A stretch of DNA of 64,000 nt from Pseudo-nitzschia pungens. Its lineage: Eukaryota; Bacillariophyta; Bacillariophyceae; Bacillariales; Bacillariaceae. A model generated the notes under the pieces. That model saw only the letters and a program-made list of their open reading frames with translations. It was not told the DNA's origin and ran no database searches. How positions within the stretch are numbered: the first letter of the stretch is position 1; every line of letters begins with the position of its first letter. Made by a program: the position numbers and the translations under genes. Where the stretch lies: positions 2,825,001-2,889,000 of the forward strand of contig CM074758.1 in assembly GCA_037355855.1 (NCBI GenBank). Direction: 5' to 3'. This document shows positions 12,858 through 23,017 of this stretch, one piece after another.

Positions 12858-13523
12858 CTCTCCGACTCTTCTGCCGCCACCAGATACAGTGTGATTAATG
12901 ATCGCAAAAGACACCCAAAGATTTAGACTTTCGACCCTAGCGTGGTGTGCAACGTCTTTTGCTTCGGGCGTTGGAGGTCGGTTTTGTTGGACGTGTCTCT
13001 ATTGTTCATCGATTGCCAACGATCACCGATCCCACGCAGATGAGTTTGTGTTTGAAAAAATTAGGAACTCGCCCGGATCGTGCTTGACGGGCGGGCGCGA
13101 AATTCAAAAATCCTGGTAAATACTTTTTCGGGCTACACGTGCTTGAAAGAGCGGAGAAAGACTAGGCGAGTACTTGCACCAATAATAATGGGCGCAATGA
13201 TAAAAGTAATATTGTTCTCATGATCCCATTTCCACCCTCATTCCAATCATATCAAAATCAACAATCGGGTCAAAAGTAAGGTTTATTCGTACTAGTAGCC
13301 GTAAGATTTACCGTAGTACCGGTAGGAGCGTCGTGTTGTCGGAGGCATTGCCATACGAGTAATCACTTTCACGGTAATCTGAGAGTGCGTTGCCGTAGAT
13401 TTCGTCTCGATTCGAAGCTGGAAGCAATCACTGCTGTATCGACCGACTCTCCAAAGTACGGCACGTAATTATCTTACAAGCAAAGTAAGTTGCTTCGAAG
13501 TCAACTCCAAAGCCGGAACCATC
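12858..13523. promoter_or_regulatory. Shared divergent promoter of ASPM and the SAS-4-like gene
   Basis: The 666 bp between two outward-pointing start codons must contain both promoters unless one uses a distant element. It contains a perfect E2F-type octamer at 13095-13102, the intergenic words CGTAAGATTTACCGTAGTACC near 13300 (split here over several matches) and no open frame of note. Co-expression of the two cell-division genes is an inference from this layout. Confidence 0.6.
13095..13102 (-). promoter_or_regulatory. E2F/DP-type site TTTCGCGC
   Basis: The plus strand reads GCGCGAAA, the exact reverse complement of the E2F consensus TTTCGCGC. It lies 238 bp upstream of the ASPM ATG and 422 bp upstream of the SAS-4-like ATG. 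E2F/DP factors drive S-phase and mitotic genes in plants and algae. Function here is inferred from position and match only. Confidence 0.5.
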
Positions 13524-15845
13524 ATGTCGGCTCTTCATTACACCAATGAAGCCGAGTCGTCGCGTTTTCACTCGGCCAATCGCCCGGGCCCGCCTCCTCC
13601 GTCGACACCATACTTGACCAAAAAACTCTTGACGATGGTGACATCGAGCGAACGGCACGGCGGGGATCACAACAGTGGTCAGCGTCGTCCCCTGCAGTCG
13701 TCTCCCATTTCTCCTACCGACAGCATTGCAGAAGCCATGAGACACGACCTGGAAGAACTGGTCGGGTACATCGATAACCTGGCCTTTGATCCGTCGGACG
13801 AGACGGCAGGCGGCACGATGCTGTCGGGAACCCATTCCACGAACAAGCAATTGTTCTTGGGCGAAGACCATCCGTCCGACGATGCCAGTTTGAGCGACCG
13901 CACCGGTGGCCGCAAGAATGTCTTTCGCGATCGAACGAATCGATTCGGAGTGGGTACAGGTTCGACGAACGGTCAAAACAAACTCGGGAGCGATCCGGAA
14001 GCAGTAGTTACTCCTCGGAAAGGCCAATCCTTGTCTTCGATTCGTTCCGTTCGAGAACGGGCAGCCACGTTGGAAGAGCAGGCGGTGATGGATCCGCTCG
14101 GAACACCGCCAATGCGCCAGGAACCCACCGGGAGCCTTCCGCCGCAGGAGGCATCCATGTACTTTCACGACGAATCCCTGTCTCTCATTTTGTCGCAAAG
14201 CGAAGACACGGACGACGAAGGCAGCGTGGGCAAGGCACACCTGGACTTCAAACCAACGAATCACGGAGAAAGCACGGAGGGATCGGAGCGGGCACCACGG
14301 CTCTGGTCAGCACTGCAACAGAAAGGGTTCATGTCGACTCCCGCCCGGGCCAAAACGATCTCGTTCCGTACCGTTTCCAAGGACCCAACTCCTTCCAAGC
14401 CGGCACGACCGGGTTCGGCCACCCAACACTCGGAAGACAACGGCGCTGTGGACTCATCGCATCGCGATGACGACCTGCCGAGTCTTGGCGGAGGGGAAGC
14501 GGTTCCGAGCAACGATCGGCAACGAACCGACTCGCGGGATAGATTGGGGACTCCCTATCCTCGTCGTGCCCTGGACCGTTTTGAGCAACGAAACTTGGAC
14601 CGCAAGGGGAAGGAATGGTGGCGCGCACGTCCCGTTCCGGTAGATGACAGCGCTCCAACAACCAGCGGTGCATTGCTCGATTTCGAGTCGAACAATGGTT
14701 TGTTCCCACCACACGACGACGACAACAAAAGGAAAACGCTGCAATGGGAAACGGGTGTTGCAACTCCTCTCCCCCGTCGGAAAGATGCCGTCAGAGGAAC
14801 TCCTCATCCTTCCGGCCGAGGGCACATCCTGGGAAGCACGGACGACGCTAACGATCTCGCAGAAGATTCCGATCCACAGCGCGTCGTACCCGAAACCCCT
14901 GTGATGGGTACGGGGGGAAAACGCTCCAACCTGGTTCTCACAAGCCCCGAAAGTGCCAAGAAGCTACTCACGGAGGCCGTGACAGCTCTGAACGAGGCCC
15001 GTCGAGAACGCGACGCGGCTAGGGAATGGGCGAGCAGCATCAAGGAATCCGTTCACAAGTGGGTAGAAGACCAAAGAGAATTGATACGGTCCGAGTCTGC
15101 TTTGTCCGGCAACATCGGTTCGGTGCCGGCCGAAGTCGTGCAGCAGCAACACCAAGCCATAGAAAAGTTGATCAACAAGTTGCGCAACGAAATCAGGACG
15201 TCCAAATCCGATTCCGAAGCAAATCTGCAAACAATGCTGGTCAAGCAGGACGAGCACATTCGAGCGTTGTCCCGGCAGTTGTCGGACGTCAAGGAACAAT
15301 TGTCGTGTGTCGTGCGGGGAACGGAATCGAATTCGAGTTCGAACTCGAATTCGAATTCGAATTCCGGAAAAGCGCGCAATCCGGCTCGCAAGCCCGGCAA
15401 CAAGCCCTCCCACCCGGATGCACCGGGTTCGATTCACAAGACACCACCTTGCCAACCGGCGGGATTGACCCGCACCGCGAGTCGCTCCGATCGATCGAAT
15501 GCGTCGTCCCGCGGTAGCCACCGCACGCGCCGGGCCACGGCCAACGGCGGCCACTGGATCGATTACGGCAACGGCGTCACCAAAGAAATCCACCCCGACG
15601 GAACGAGCGTCACCCGGTTCCGGAACGGGGACGTCGAGACTCGGTTCGGGCCCAGGGCATCCGCCGCATCCTCTCCCTCGGCGTCGGCGGTGATGGCGTA
15701 CTATCACTCCCAGGAGGAGGTCCTGAAAATCACCCTCGGAGACGGGTCGGTCTTGTACGAGTACGCAACGGGCCAAGTGGAACGACACTGCGCCAATGGT
15801 GTCAAGATCATACGATTCCCCGACGGTACGAAAACGATCGTGTGA
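13524..15845 (+). CDS. SAS-4/CPAP-family G-box (TCP10 C-terminal domain) protein
   Basis: Single exon, 773 residues, ATG at 13524. The C-terminal 100 residues form a TCP10_C/G-box, the stacked beta-strand domain of the centriole proteins SAS-4/CPAP (CENPJ). The repeated strands are visible as DYGNGVTKEIHPDGT, FRNGDVETRFGP, GDGSVLYEYATGQVE and FPDGTKTIV. Before it, residues about 482-600 form a coiled coil (AVTALNEARRERDAAREW, LINKLRNEIRTSKSDSEA), the arrangement seen in CPAP. In CPAP the G-box binds STIL/Ana2 during centriole assembly. The N-terminal 480 residues are disordered; I see no clear tubulin-binding PN2-3 motif. Between coiled coil and G-box lies an SN-repeat encoded by an AATTCG hexamer. 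The protein is shorter than human CPAP, so it could be another G-box protein. It shares a promoter with ASPM. Confidence 0.75.
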   Translation: MSALHYTNEAESSRFHSANRPGPPPPSTPYLTKKLLTMVTSSERHGGDHNSGQRRPLQSSPISPTDSIAEAMRHDLEELVGYIDNLAFDPSDETAGGTMLSGTHSTNKQLFLGEDHPSDDASLSDRTGGRKNVFRDRTNRFGVGTGSTNGQNKLGSDPEAVVTPRKGQSLSSIRSVRERAATLEEQAVMDPLGTPPMRQEPTGSLPPQEASMYFHDESLSLILSQSEDTDDEGSVGKAHLDFKPTNHGESTEGSERAPRLWSALQQKGFMSTPARAKTISFRTVSKDPTPSKPARPGSATQHSEDNGAVDSSHRDDDLPSLGGGEAVPSNDRQRTDSRDRLGTPYPRRALDRFEQRNLDRKGKEWWRARPVPVDDSAPTTSGALLDFESNNGLFPPHDDDNKRKTLQWETGVATPLPRRKDAVRGTPHPSGRGHILGSTDDANDLAEDSDPQRVVPETPVMGTGGKRSNLVLTSPESAKKLLTEAVTALNEARRERDAAREWASSIKESVHKWVEDQRELIRSESALSGNIGSVPAEVVQQQHQAIEKLINKLRNEIRTSKSDSEANLQTMLVKQDEHIRALSRQLSDVKEQLSCVVRGTESNSSSNSNSNSNSGKARNPARKPGNKPSHPDAPGSIHKTPPCQPAGLTRTASRSDRSNASSRGSHRTRRATANGGHWIDYGNGVTKEIHPDGTSVTRFRNGDVETRFGPRASAASSPSASAVMAYYHSQEEVLKITLGDGSVLYEYATGQVERHCANGVKIIRFPDGTKTIV
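15327..15365 (+). repeat. AATTCG hexamer repeat encoding a Ser-Asn run
   Basis: Tandem, partly imperfect AATTCG/AACTCG units encode alternating Ser-Asn in the linker before the G-box. The AATTCG unit reads the same on both strands, and the same repeat occurs at 16439-16468 in the convergent peptide deformylase gene. Confidence 0.85.
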
Positions 15846-16169
15846 AAAAAAAAATGCAGATTCGGCGGAATCGAAGCGGGAGCTTGCGTTCGGTGGTTAA
15901 TTTTTTTTGCGGAGAGCAGTCGGGCAGCAGTTTTTTAAAAAGGGGGTTTTAGTAGTAGTAGTAGTAGTAGTAGAGTAAGGTTACAATGCAATGGTCGGAA
16001 TCGCAACGGATCGAAATCGCATTCTTCATTCAGTAAAATCGTTTTTTCTCGCGTTGATTGATTTTGACGGATCGCTCGTCAGTTACCGCGCACATCACAT
16101 GCCCGTCACTTTCCGGCAGTGTCGGCGCATCCCGCGTCTTTGGTGTCGTCCGGTCGGCGTGGCGTGGCG
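15846..16169. other. Convergent 3' region with an AGT microsatellite
   Basis: This separates the stops of the SAS-4-like gene and the peptide deformylase gene. It has an A-run just after the first stop, T-runs near 15900 and about eight AGT units at 15950-15975. No gene is seen. Confidence 0.6.
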
Positions 16170-17183
16170 TCACAACACGGACCTCGAGTAGGCCGCCGCC
16201 TGTCGCCGATCGTGGCCCTCGGCCTCGATCCTTCGCATCGCGTCGCTTTCCAGCTCGTCCAGTCCGACGTGGTCCGTGATCAGGATTCCTCGGTCGTGGT
16301 CCAGCTCGTGCTGCAGGCAGCGGCTCCGCTCGCCAAAGAACCGCCTTCGCAGGGGAGCGCCGTTTCCCGACGACGAAACGAAGCGGGGCGAGGTTCCCCG
16401 GGACGGATGCGACTCTGAGTTTTTGGGATTCGCGTTCGTGTTCGAATTCGAATTCGAATTCGAATTTGGGTAATACTCGTACGAGCAGTCGTATTCGACG
16501 TCGATCCAGTCGTCTCTCAGCACGGTGGCCCGAAAGGTCGGCGGCAGGACCAGGCATTCCTCCGTCCAGACCCTCATGCTGGACTCGGGGCTGCGGGCGA
16601 CGATGCGGGGATTGATCAGCACCCGATCGCTGCCGGACAACGACGACTGTGACGACGACGACGACGATAGGTAGACCATCCTGGCATCCACCCCGCACTG
16701 CTGCGCCGCCAGTCCCACCGCACCCTCGCTGCGGGCCGTGTCCCGCAGAATGGTTGCCGCCAATCGCAGCCGCTGCTGCTGTTCTTCCCCCCTCCAAAAT
16801 GCCGGATCGACCGGTGTCGCGGGAACGCGCAGCGCGGGATCCGGCCATCGTCCCATTTCCCAGTGATACGAGACCGAATCACAATCACCATCATCATCAT
16901 CATCATCACCATCGTTTTGGTTCGGATTTTTTGGTTTGGGTTCGGCCGATTTCGCGTGCGTGTGCGTGTGCGTGTGCGTTTGCGTGTACGCACCGCTCGC
17001 CGTGGCCTCGTTCAGCGTCCGAATGGTCAGGCGCGTTCCGGTCCAAGAATCCGAGTAGACAAACGGATGGGAGAACCGTGACGACGACGACGACGATGGC
17101 GATGACGACGACGACGGCGTAGACGACGACGTTGCTGTATCGAGCGCGAACGAGGAAGCCCGCGACACCGACGGTCTCGCGAC

Positions 17184-17215
<32 letters not shown>

Positions 17216-17534
17216 GCGACAACACACCGAACGATTCGCGAAAGACGTCGCGCCTGCTGCTATTGCTGCTGCCGCTGCTTCGATTTGCGGTGCGGTGAGT
17301 GTCCGCCTTGGAACCAACGATCGGGCGCTGTGCCGGTATTCTGGTTTCGTCCGACGGGGTTGTTGGCCGGATGTGCTGCCGCGCGTGGAGTCCATAAGAG
17401 CACCCGCAGAGCAGGAGAAAACACGGAATCATTTTCATCGTTCGGCACCAAGACGGTGCTCCCCACCCCAATCGTCTTGTCATGGTTGCATATCTACTCG
17501 AGGACGTAACTGTCTTGTTGGCGATCTTTGACAT
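16170..17534 (-). CDS. PDF: Peptide deformylase, organelle-targeted
   Basis: Peptide deformylase removes the N-formyl group from proteins made in plastids or mitochondria. All three active-site motifs are present. Motif I is GAVGLAAQQCGV (family GxGxAAxQ). Motif II is EECLVLP, where the family normally has EGCLS; the metal-binding Cys is kept. Motif III is QHELDH, with both metal His residues and the catalytic Glu. A run of alternating Asn-Ser lies between motifs II and III. The first ATG is 17534 (454 residues); a later ATG at 17438 gives MKMIPCFLLLCGCSYGLHA, a good signal peptide, as expected for a complex-plastid preprotein. The N-terminal 200 residues also hold poly-Ala and poly-Ser runs from microsatellites, and His-Thr repeats. 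Organelle assignment is uncertain. It converges with the SAS-4-like gene and diverges from the PDZ-domain gene. Confidence 0.85.
16439..16468 (-). repeat. AATTCG hexamer repeat encoding an Asn-Ser run in the deformylase
   Basis: About four perfect units. Read on the minus strand they encode Asn-Ser repeats between motifs II and III of the deformylase. Same unit as at 15327-15365, 1.1 kb away in a gene on the opposite strand. Confidence 0.85.
17185..17214 (-). repeat. CAG/CTG trinucleotide run encoding poly-Ala
   Basis: About ten uninterrupted CAG units on the plus strand. The deformylase reads them as alanine codons in its N-terminal extension. Confidence 0.85.
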
Positions 17535-18367
17535 GCGACATGGGACATCCAAAAAAAAAAAAGAAAAAAAAATAATAGTCGTGCTTCGCAAGGAATCATC
17601 CGACAAAGAAGAGAGAATAATTACGGAAAGATGATGATGTTTTGATGTTGGTTGTCGGTTGTTGTGCGGTAAATTGCGGTTCCTCCCCCATCAATGTGTC
17701 TCGGGAATGGAAATATTCAATCCCGTAATGTTGATGTCGGTACGACTAGCAGGTAGACGTCTCCGAGTAACTTACCCGTAGTAAGGTAATCTTACCGTAG
17801 CAGACCAGAACTTGTCACAATAAGTACGGTATTATTCTCAACCGTCAAAAACGCGCGCTCCTCCGTGAGGATGACGCCGTTCGTTGGTCTTAATTATTAA
17901 AACTGGTTCCTGCGGCACCAGGCAGTGTCGTAAGATTACTCTGCCGTACGGTACGATCTGAAAGTGTTGCAATTCACCGGCAATTCCAGAGTGCTGTAGA
18001 AGCGCAAGTAAGGCTTGGTCGTTAAAAAAAACTTTCGAAACTCGTGCCTAGCTGCGGGTAATCGTAGTGTCCGGAACAATCCTCGCGGCATCATCACTCA
18101 TCACCTCCCCGTTCCAGAAGCATCAAAAGATTTTCTTCGTGGTTGTTTCATCGTTCCATTCGGAAGACGTTATCGATACACTGGTTGGTTGATCGATTGA
18201 TTGGTTGATCGATCGATTGATTGATTGGTTGCTCGGATTGAACGATTGGCCATCGCTCGCGGCTTCCGATTTTCGATTTGCGGGTTTCCGCGACCATTCC
18301 AACAACCGCAAGCAGCAGTTGATAGTATACCCGTGCGCGCGCAGCTACCTTTCTTTCTTCGTTGAGG
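17535..18367. other. Divergent intergenic region, deformylase / PDZ-domain gene
   Basis: No gene seen. It carries an A-rich stretch directly upstream of the deformylase, intergenic words of the GTAAGGT/CTTACC type at 17765-17805, and a TTGATTGATCGA simple repeat at 18183-18231. Both flanking promoters should lie here. Confidence 0.55.
18183..18231. repeat. TTGA/TCGA simple repeat
   Basis: Degenerate tandem TTGAT-TGATCGA units of 4-8 bp, about 140 bp upstream of the PDZ-domain gene start. Confidence 0.75.
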
Positions 18368-18464
18368 ATGGCCGAATTCCACCCGGGAGACGTCGTCGAA
18401 ACCACCTACGGGGTGGGAGTGATCGTCGCCCGCCCGTCGCAGAGCGGCGATCTTGATAAACCCG

Positions 18465-18498
<34 letters not shown>

Positions 18499-21400
18499 GT
18501 CGTCTCGTCCGTTTTATCGGGTCTTGCTGTGGCGGGTTCCGGGCCGTTCGATCGGATCGTCGACGACCGCCAGTCTGCGCCCCGAAGCGTTGATACGAAA
18601 GATGCCCGCGGCCCCCGGAATGATCACCACCACCAAAGAATCGCAACAAACGGCGGCGGCGGCGGCGGCGGCGGCGACGGAAACCGGCGGCGAACAAGGA
18701 ACGCCCCAAAAGTACATGGTGCAGGCGTACTACGCGGATCGACGGGTGTATCGAATCGTTCCGCTGGATTCGGAGAAACAGGATTCGCCGGAACAAACCG
18801 CCGGGGACGACGAGGGCGAGGTCTCCACCGGGCGTCTGTCTCGGCTTTCGATCGTGACCAGTCCTTCCAAAGCGGACGAATCCTTCCACGGAACATCCAG
18901 GGAGGTGCCGGCGGAAGCGTTGGCGGAGAGTGCACCCTGCGCCAAGTTCTATCCCCTGCTGGTGCAATTGATAGAACGGGGAAACAAGGCAGCATCCGCC
19001 ACCAAAACCTTTATAACCGACAACTACAACCGCGAGGAAGTCAGGGAGCTACAGAAACAGGTGACGGATGTCGCCCAGCAAGCCACTCCGTATCTGAAGG
19101 AACAAACCGAGAAAATCGGCATGAATCTCAACAAGGTAAAGTCAACGGCAACGACTGCCGCGGCCGATCCGGAAACCCAGGCGCAGAAACTAAAAGACGT
19201 CGTTGCCGATTCCGGAGACAAAATTGCGCAGAAAGTGAGAGAAACCGCCGAAACCCAGGAGGTGCGGCAGCTCGTGGAAATGCTGAAGACGGAGGATTTG
19301 ACGGTGCTATTGGAACGGGGAAAGGAACGATTGGAACAGCTCTTGCAAGATGACATTCCCAAAAAGACCCAAATAGCATTGGAAAAAGCCGGAGTCCGAA
19401 TCGTGCTCGACGACGAGGAAGAAGACGGAAGCGAAACGAGCATGTACCGAAAAACCATGATCAAATCTCGCAAAGCGGCCCTGACGGCGATGCAAACGGT
19501 GCTCGATCAGGCAAACGTAAATCCCGACGACGTCAGGGCGATCCAAAAATCTCTGAGCGACAACTTTGGAAGCATGCTCGATAGTTGGACGGAGGCCGCC
19601 AAGACCGATCGAACACTGAGCGGGTTGCTGGATACCGTGAACGAACAAACGGCCGCTTGGCAAGAGGCTACGGGCCGACTCTTGAACACTCGATCGGCCG
19701 GTATCTTTCTGGACGGTGCCAGTCGCATTCAAGCAAGAGCCAAGAATCTGTTCAGCAAGGATCAGTTGCAATGGGCCGGAGAAATCGGATCCAAATTCAC
19801 CAAGGCGTTCACGGAAGGTGACGCTGCCGTCGCCAGGCTCAAATCCATCGAGCTCGGTGATTCGGTGCGAAAGCGCCTGGTGGCGGCCATCGAGGTGCGA
19901 TCCGAGTCGCTGGGAGGTTTGGATGGAATCATTGCCGGAGCGTTGACGGCGGTCAACCAAAACGTGGGAGGCATTGCCGACAAGGTGGCGGGAGGCGTTC
20001 AAAAACACGTGGGTGCCGGTGACAGCGAAGGCGATCAGATGCAGAAAATGCTGACCAACCTGCAATCGCGTGCATCGGCCTTCACGGTGGACACAAACGA
20101 GACGCTGATTTCTGTTTTGGCTCGGCAAAACCAATACCGCGACATTGCGTTGTTGAAGCTCGAACAAGTGATGTGCGATCTGGAATCTCAGTTTGGTCAA
20201 GACCTCTCGGCCGAAGACATTGCAGCTATTGCCCAGGGAGAAGGAGGAACGGCCAAGCTCTTTGATCCCATTGCCAAGCGCGCTGCAAAAGAGATCGAGA
20301 AACAATTGGACTCTGCGGAATCATCGGTTTCCGACCCCAGAATCGTAGAGGTACTCCAGCACGTCAGAAGAATTGTTTCGGGTGAATTGACCGTGTCCGC
20401 TGTTCTCGACGAAGTGGTGAACGTTCTGAACGATGACAAGGTAGTGGCGGTCGGTGAAAATCTGGTAAAGCACGGTGAACAGGTTCTGGATGCCATCGAA
20501 GGAGTGAATGGCAACAAGGTCGTAGACGATGCCATGAAAATTGCCGAAAAGGCGGGTATAACAAAAGACAAAGTGATGGAACGGATCGAGGGCCTGAACG
20601 TCAATGAATTGCTCGATAATGCCGGCAATGCCATCACGGATGAAAAGGCCCGTCAAAAACTCCTATCCGATGCAACGGATACCGCCCTGGATTTTATTCT
20701 GAAGGTGCTTCCGTCCATGCCGGTACCGCCGGTAGAAGGTGTCAAGGATGGATTGGTTTACAAGATATCGAATCTCTCGATGGAAGGTTTCAAGGTGAAA
20801 AAAGAAAGCATCATTGTGGAAATTGCGGGAATGCGAGCGACCAAGAAAGCCGAGCCACAAAGTCCCGCGAACGAAGAAGCGCCTGCGTGGCTCATCGATG
20901 GCGCCGACGTTCCTGCGTGGCTGCAGTCGGCTGCGGATGGTGCTTCGAACTGGACCGGAATGTCCTCGTCGGGCAGTTCGGAGGACATGGACTTCAATAC
21001 GTCGGTGGATGAAAACGTTGTGGTGAATGCAACGGAATTATTGATCATCGATGTCAGCGAGATATCAGCCATTATGAATGACGTAAACTGGTCTTTTGAA
21101 CAAACGTACATGCCTTACCTGAAAGGCAGCGGGATGTTTGATGTGAAGATGTCGGGAGGTGCCATTCGACTTGTTTTCGAACTTCGAAAGCGACCCAAAA
21201 AAGACAGCACCGGAGATGGCGCAGTCTGGGAGCCGGTATTGTGTCTCCACGATCGATATTGTTCCATTGGTTCGGTAGAGTTCAACATGCAAGGAGGAAG
21301 TCGCATGGCGTGGGTCATCAACAAGGTTGCATCCGTGTTCAAGGGGCTCTTGCGCGACTATGTTGTTCGGACTATCATAAGGATCATAACCGAAAAATCG

Positions 21401-22912
21401 GGTTGGATCTTGAGCAAATTGAACCAAGGTCTCAGTCCCTTCTGGGATGTTTTGCTGCGAACAGCCAAACTTGAACTGGATGATCTAGAAATAGCGACTC
21501 ACAAGGACATTGTAGAAGCCAGCCCCGAACCCGAAAACACCTTGATCGAATTGGTATGGCGAGAACACCTCCCTCTCGGCATGAATTTGTTGCTCAACGA
21601 CGAGAGTGGCAGATTGAAAATCGTGGATTTTCCCAGGGGCAGTCAGGCACGAACGGTGTGCGAAGCTCGAAATTTGGATCCGGACGGATTCAAGGGAGCA
21701 ACAATCATTGCCGTCAACGGCATCCAGTATCAGAATGACGATGATCTATTCGAGGCCTTGCGTGATCCGGGCCGTCCAAAGACGATTCAATTCGAGCTGG
21801 CGGAATCGGAGGACGCCGAACGAATCAGAAGGTTCGTCGAGCAGAGTCAAGAAAAAGGAGACAAACCCAAAAAGGCAACCGTTTCCGCAGATGATCGAGA
21901 TATTTCGATACGCCACGTTGATTTTGTAGACGAGATGGACTTGGGAATTGAATTCGCTAATGCCCCAGACAATATGGGCTTGGTTGTGAGGAGATTTCTG
22001 GAAAGCGAAGATGGGCTGGTATTGGCCGCCGAACGGAAGAAGGACGAAATCCATGTTGGAGACATGTTGACCCACGTCAACGGCAAACTCGTCATTGGAG
22101 AAAACGGGAATGGAAGGCGCTTGGCATTGAAATTAATAGAAGCTGTGGGAAAGCACCGTCCGCTCCGACTGACATTTGCAGATCCCTATCTGCATCCAAT
22201 AGTCTACGAAGAGAGTGATAGTCTTCCCTTTGTTATCGGTGGACCCGAGGAAGTTTTGCTAAAAGAAGACAAAGAGAATAAACGAATCATATTGGATGGC
22301 TTCAAAGAAGTTGATAGTGTTTCGGAAAAGACAGGCGTTCTTCTGGGAGACTATCTCGTATTTGTGAATGGTGTCTCGGTCGGCGCGGGATGCCGATGGA
22401 TGGCCGAGCGCACCGTTCCCTCGCTGGCCGAAGTAGAAGAAATGCTCCGGGACAAGTCGAACTATCCGATCGGATTGACCTTCGCTCGTCCTCGATGGCA
22501 AAGCGAAGCACCGGCGCGCGACTGGACATCCTCCTTGCTGGGTCCGACGCTCGAAACAGTGATACAGATGGACAATTCCGAAACCATTTGTGTGTCGGCG
22601 GACTTTTACGAGCAATTGGGTTTGGATCTAGAGATCAAGAATCGAAACGACGTCATTGTGAAGGACTTGCACGCGGTCGTCGGTCCGTTGCAACTGGCTT
22701 CGCAAAGGTTGCGAGACCCTCGGGACGATTCGTATGGCCATTTGTCCGTGGACTCGATCAACGGAGAGTTTGTCCCTTCGTTTGCCACGCCAAATCTTGT
22801 CAAGAGCGCAATGGAGCGGAGCTGGAAAGCACAAAAGCGAGTAGAGGTTGTCTATTGTGACAACGACATGAAGAAATTCATATTGAATCTCAAGGATCAA
22901 GAGGGAAGCTGA
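18368..22912 (+). CDS. Large protein with helical region, possible lipid-binding domain and four PDZ-like domains
   Basis: Single exon, 1514 residues, ATG at 18368. I do not recognise a named family. The N-terminus (FHPGDVVETTYGVGVIVARP) looks like a small beta-barrel domain and ends near YYADRRVYRIVPLD. Residues about 190-780 are almost all amphipathic helix, resembling apolipoprotein- or LEA-like repeats. Residues about 780-1045 (LPSMPVPPVEGVKDGLVYKI, YLKGSGMFDVKMSGGAIRLV) alternate strands as in BPI/SMP-like lipid-binding tubes; that is a weak structural guess. Four PDZ-like domains follow, near residues 1065-1145, 1180-1270, 1285-1372 and 1404-1507. They are marked by LPLGMNLLLNDE...GATIIAVNGIQY, MDLGIEFANAPD...GDMLTHVNGKLV, GVLLGDYLVFVNGVSV and LGLDLEIKNRND. 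No signal peptide or membrane segment is evident. Poly-Ser and poly-Ala runs near the start come from trinucleotide repeats. Confidence 0.75.
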
Positions 22913-23017
22913 AGGCGTAGAACGGAAAACCGATTTGTTTTCGTTGATTCATCATCAATCGATGCTGGAATGCGATACTAATTGTAGTAGTAGTCTTTCT
23001 TTCGGTCTAAAAAATTA

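Noticed and set aside
13428..14264. 278-codon minus-strand frame antisense to the SAS-4-like gene
   Set aside because: Arg/Val-rich shadow composition and no domain; the plus-strand frame is much longer and has a clear domain.
18170..18967. 265-codon minus-strand frame over the start of the PDZ-domain gene
   Set aside because: Built from the reverse reading of trinucleotide repeats, with Arg runs; no domain.
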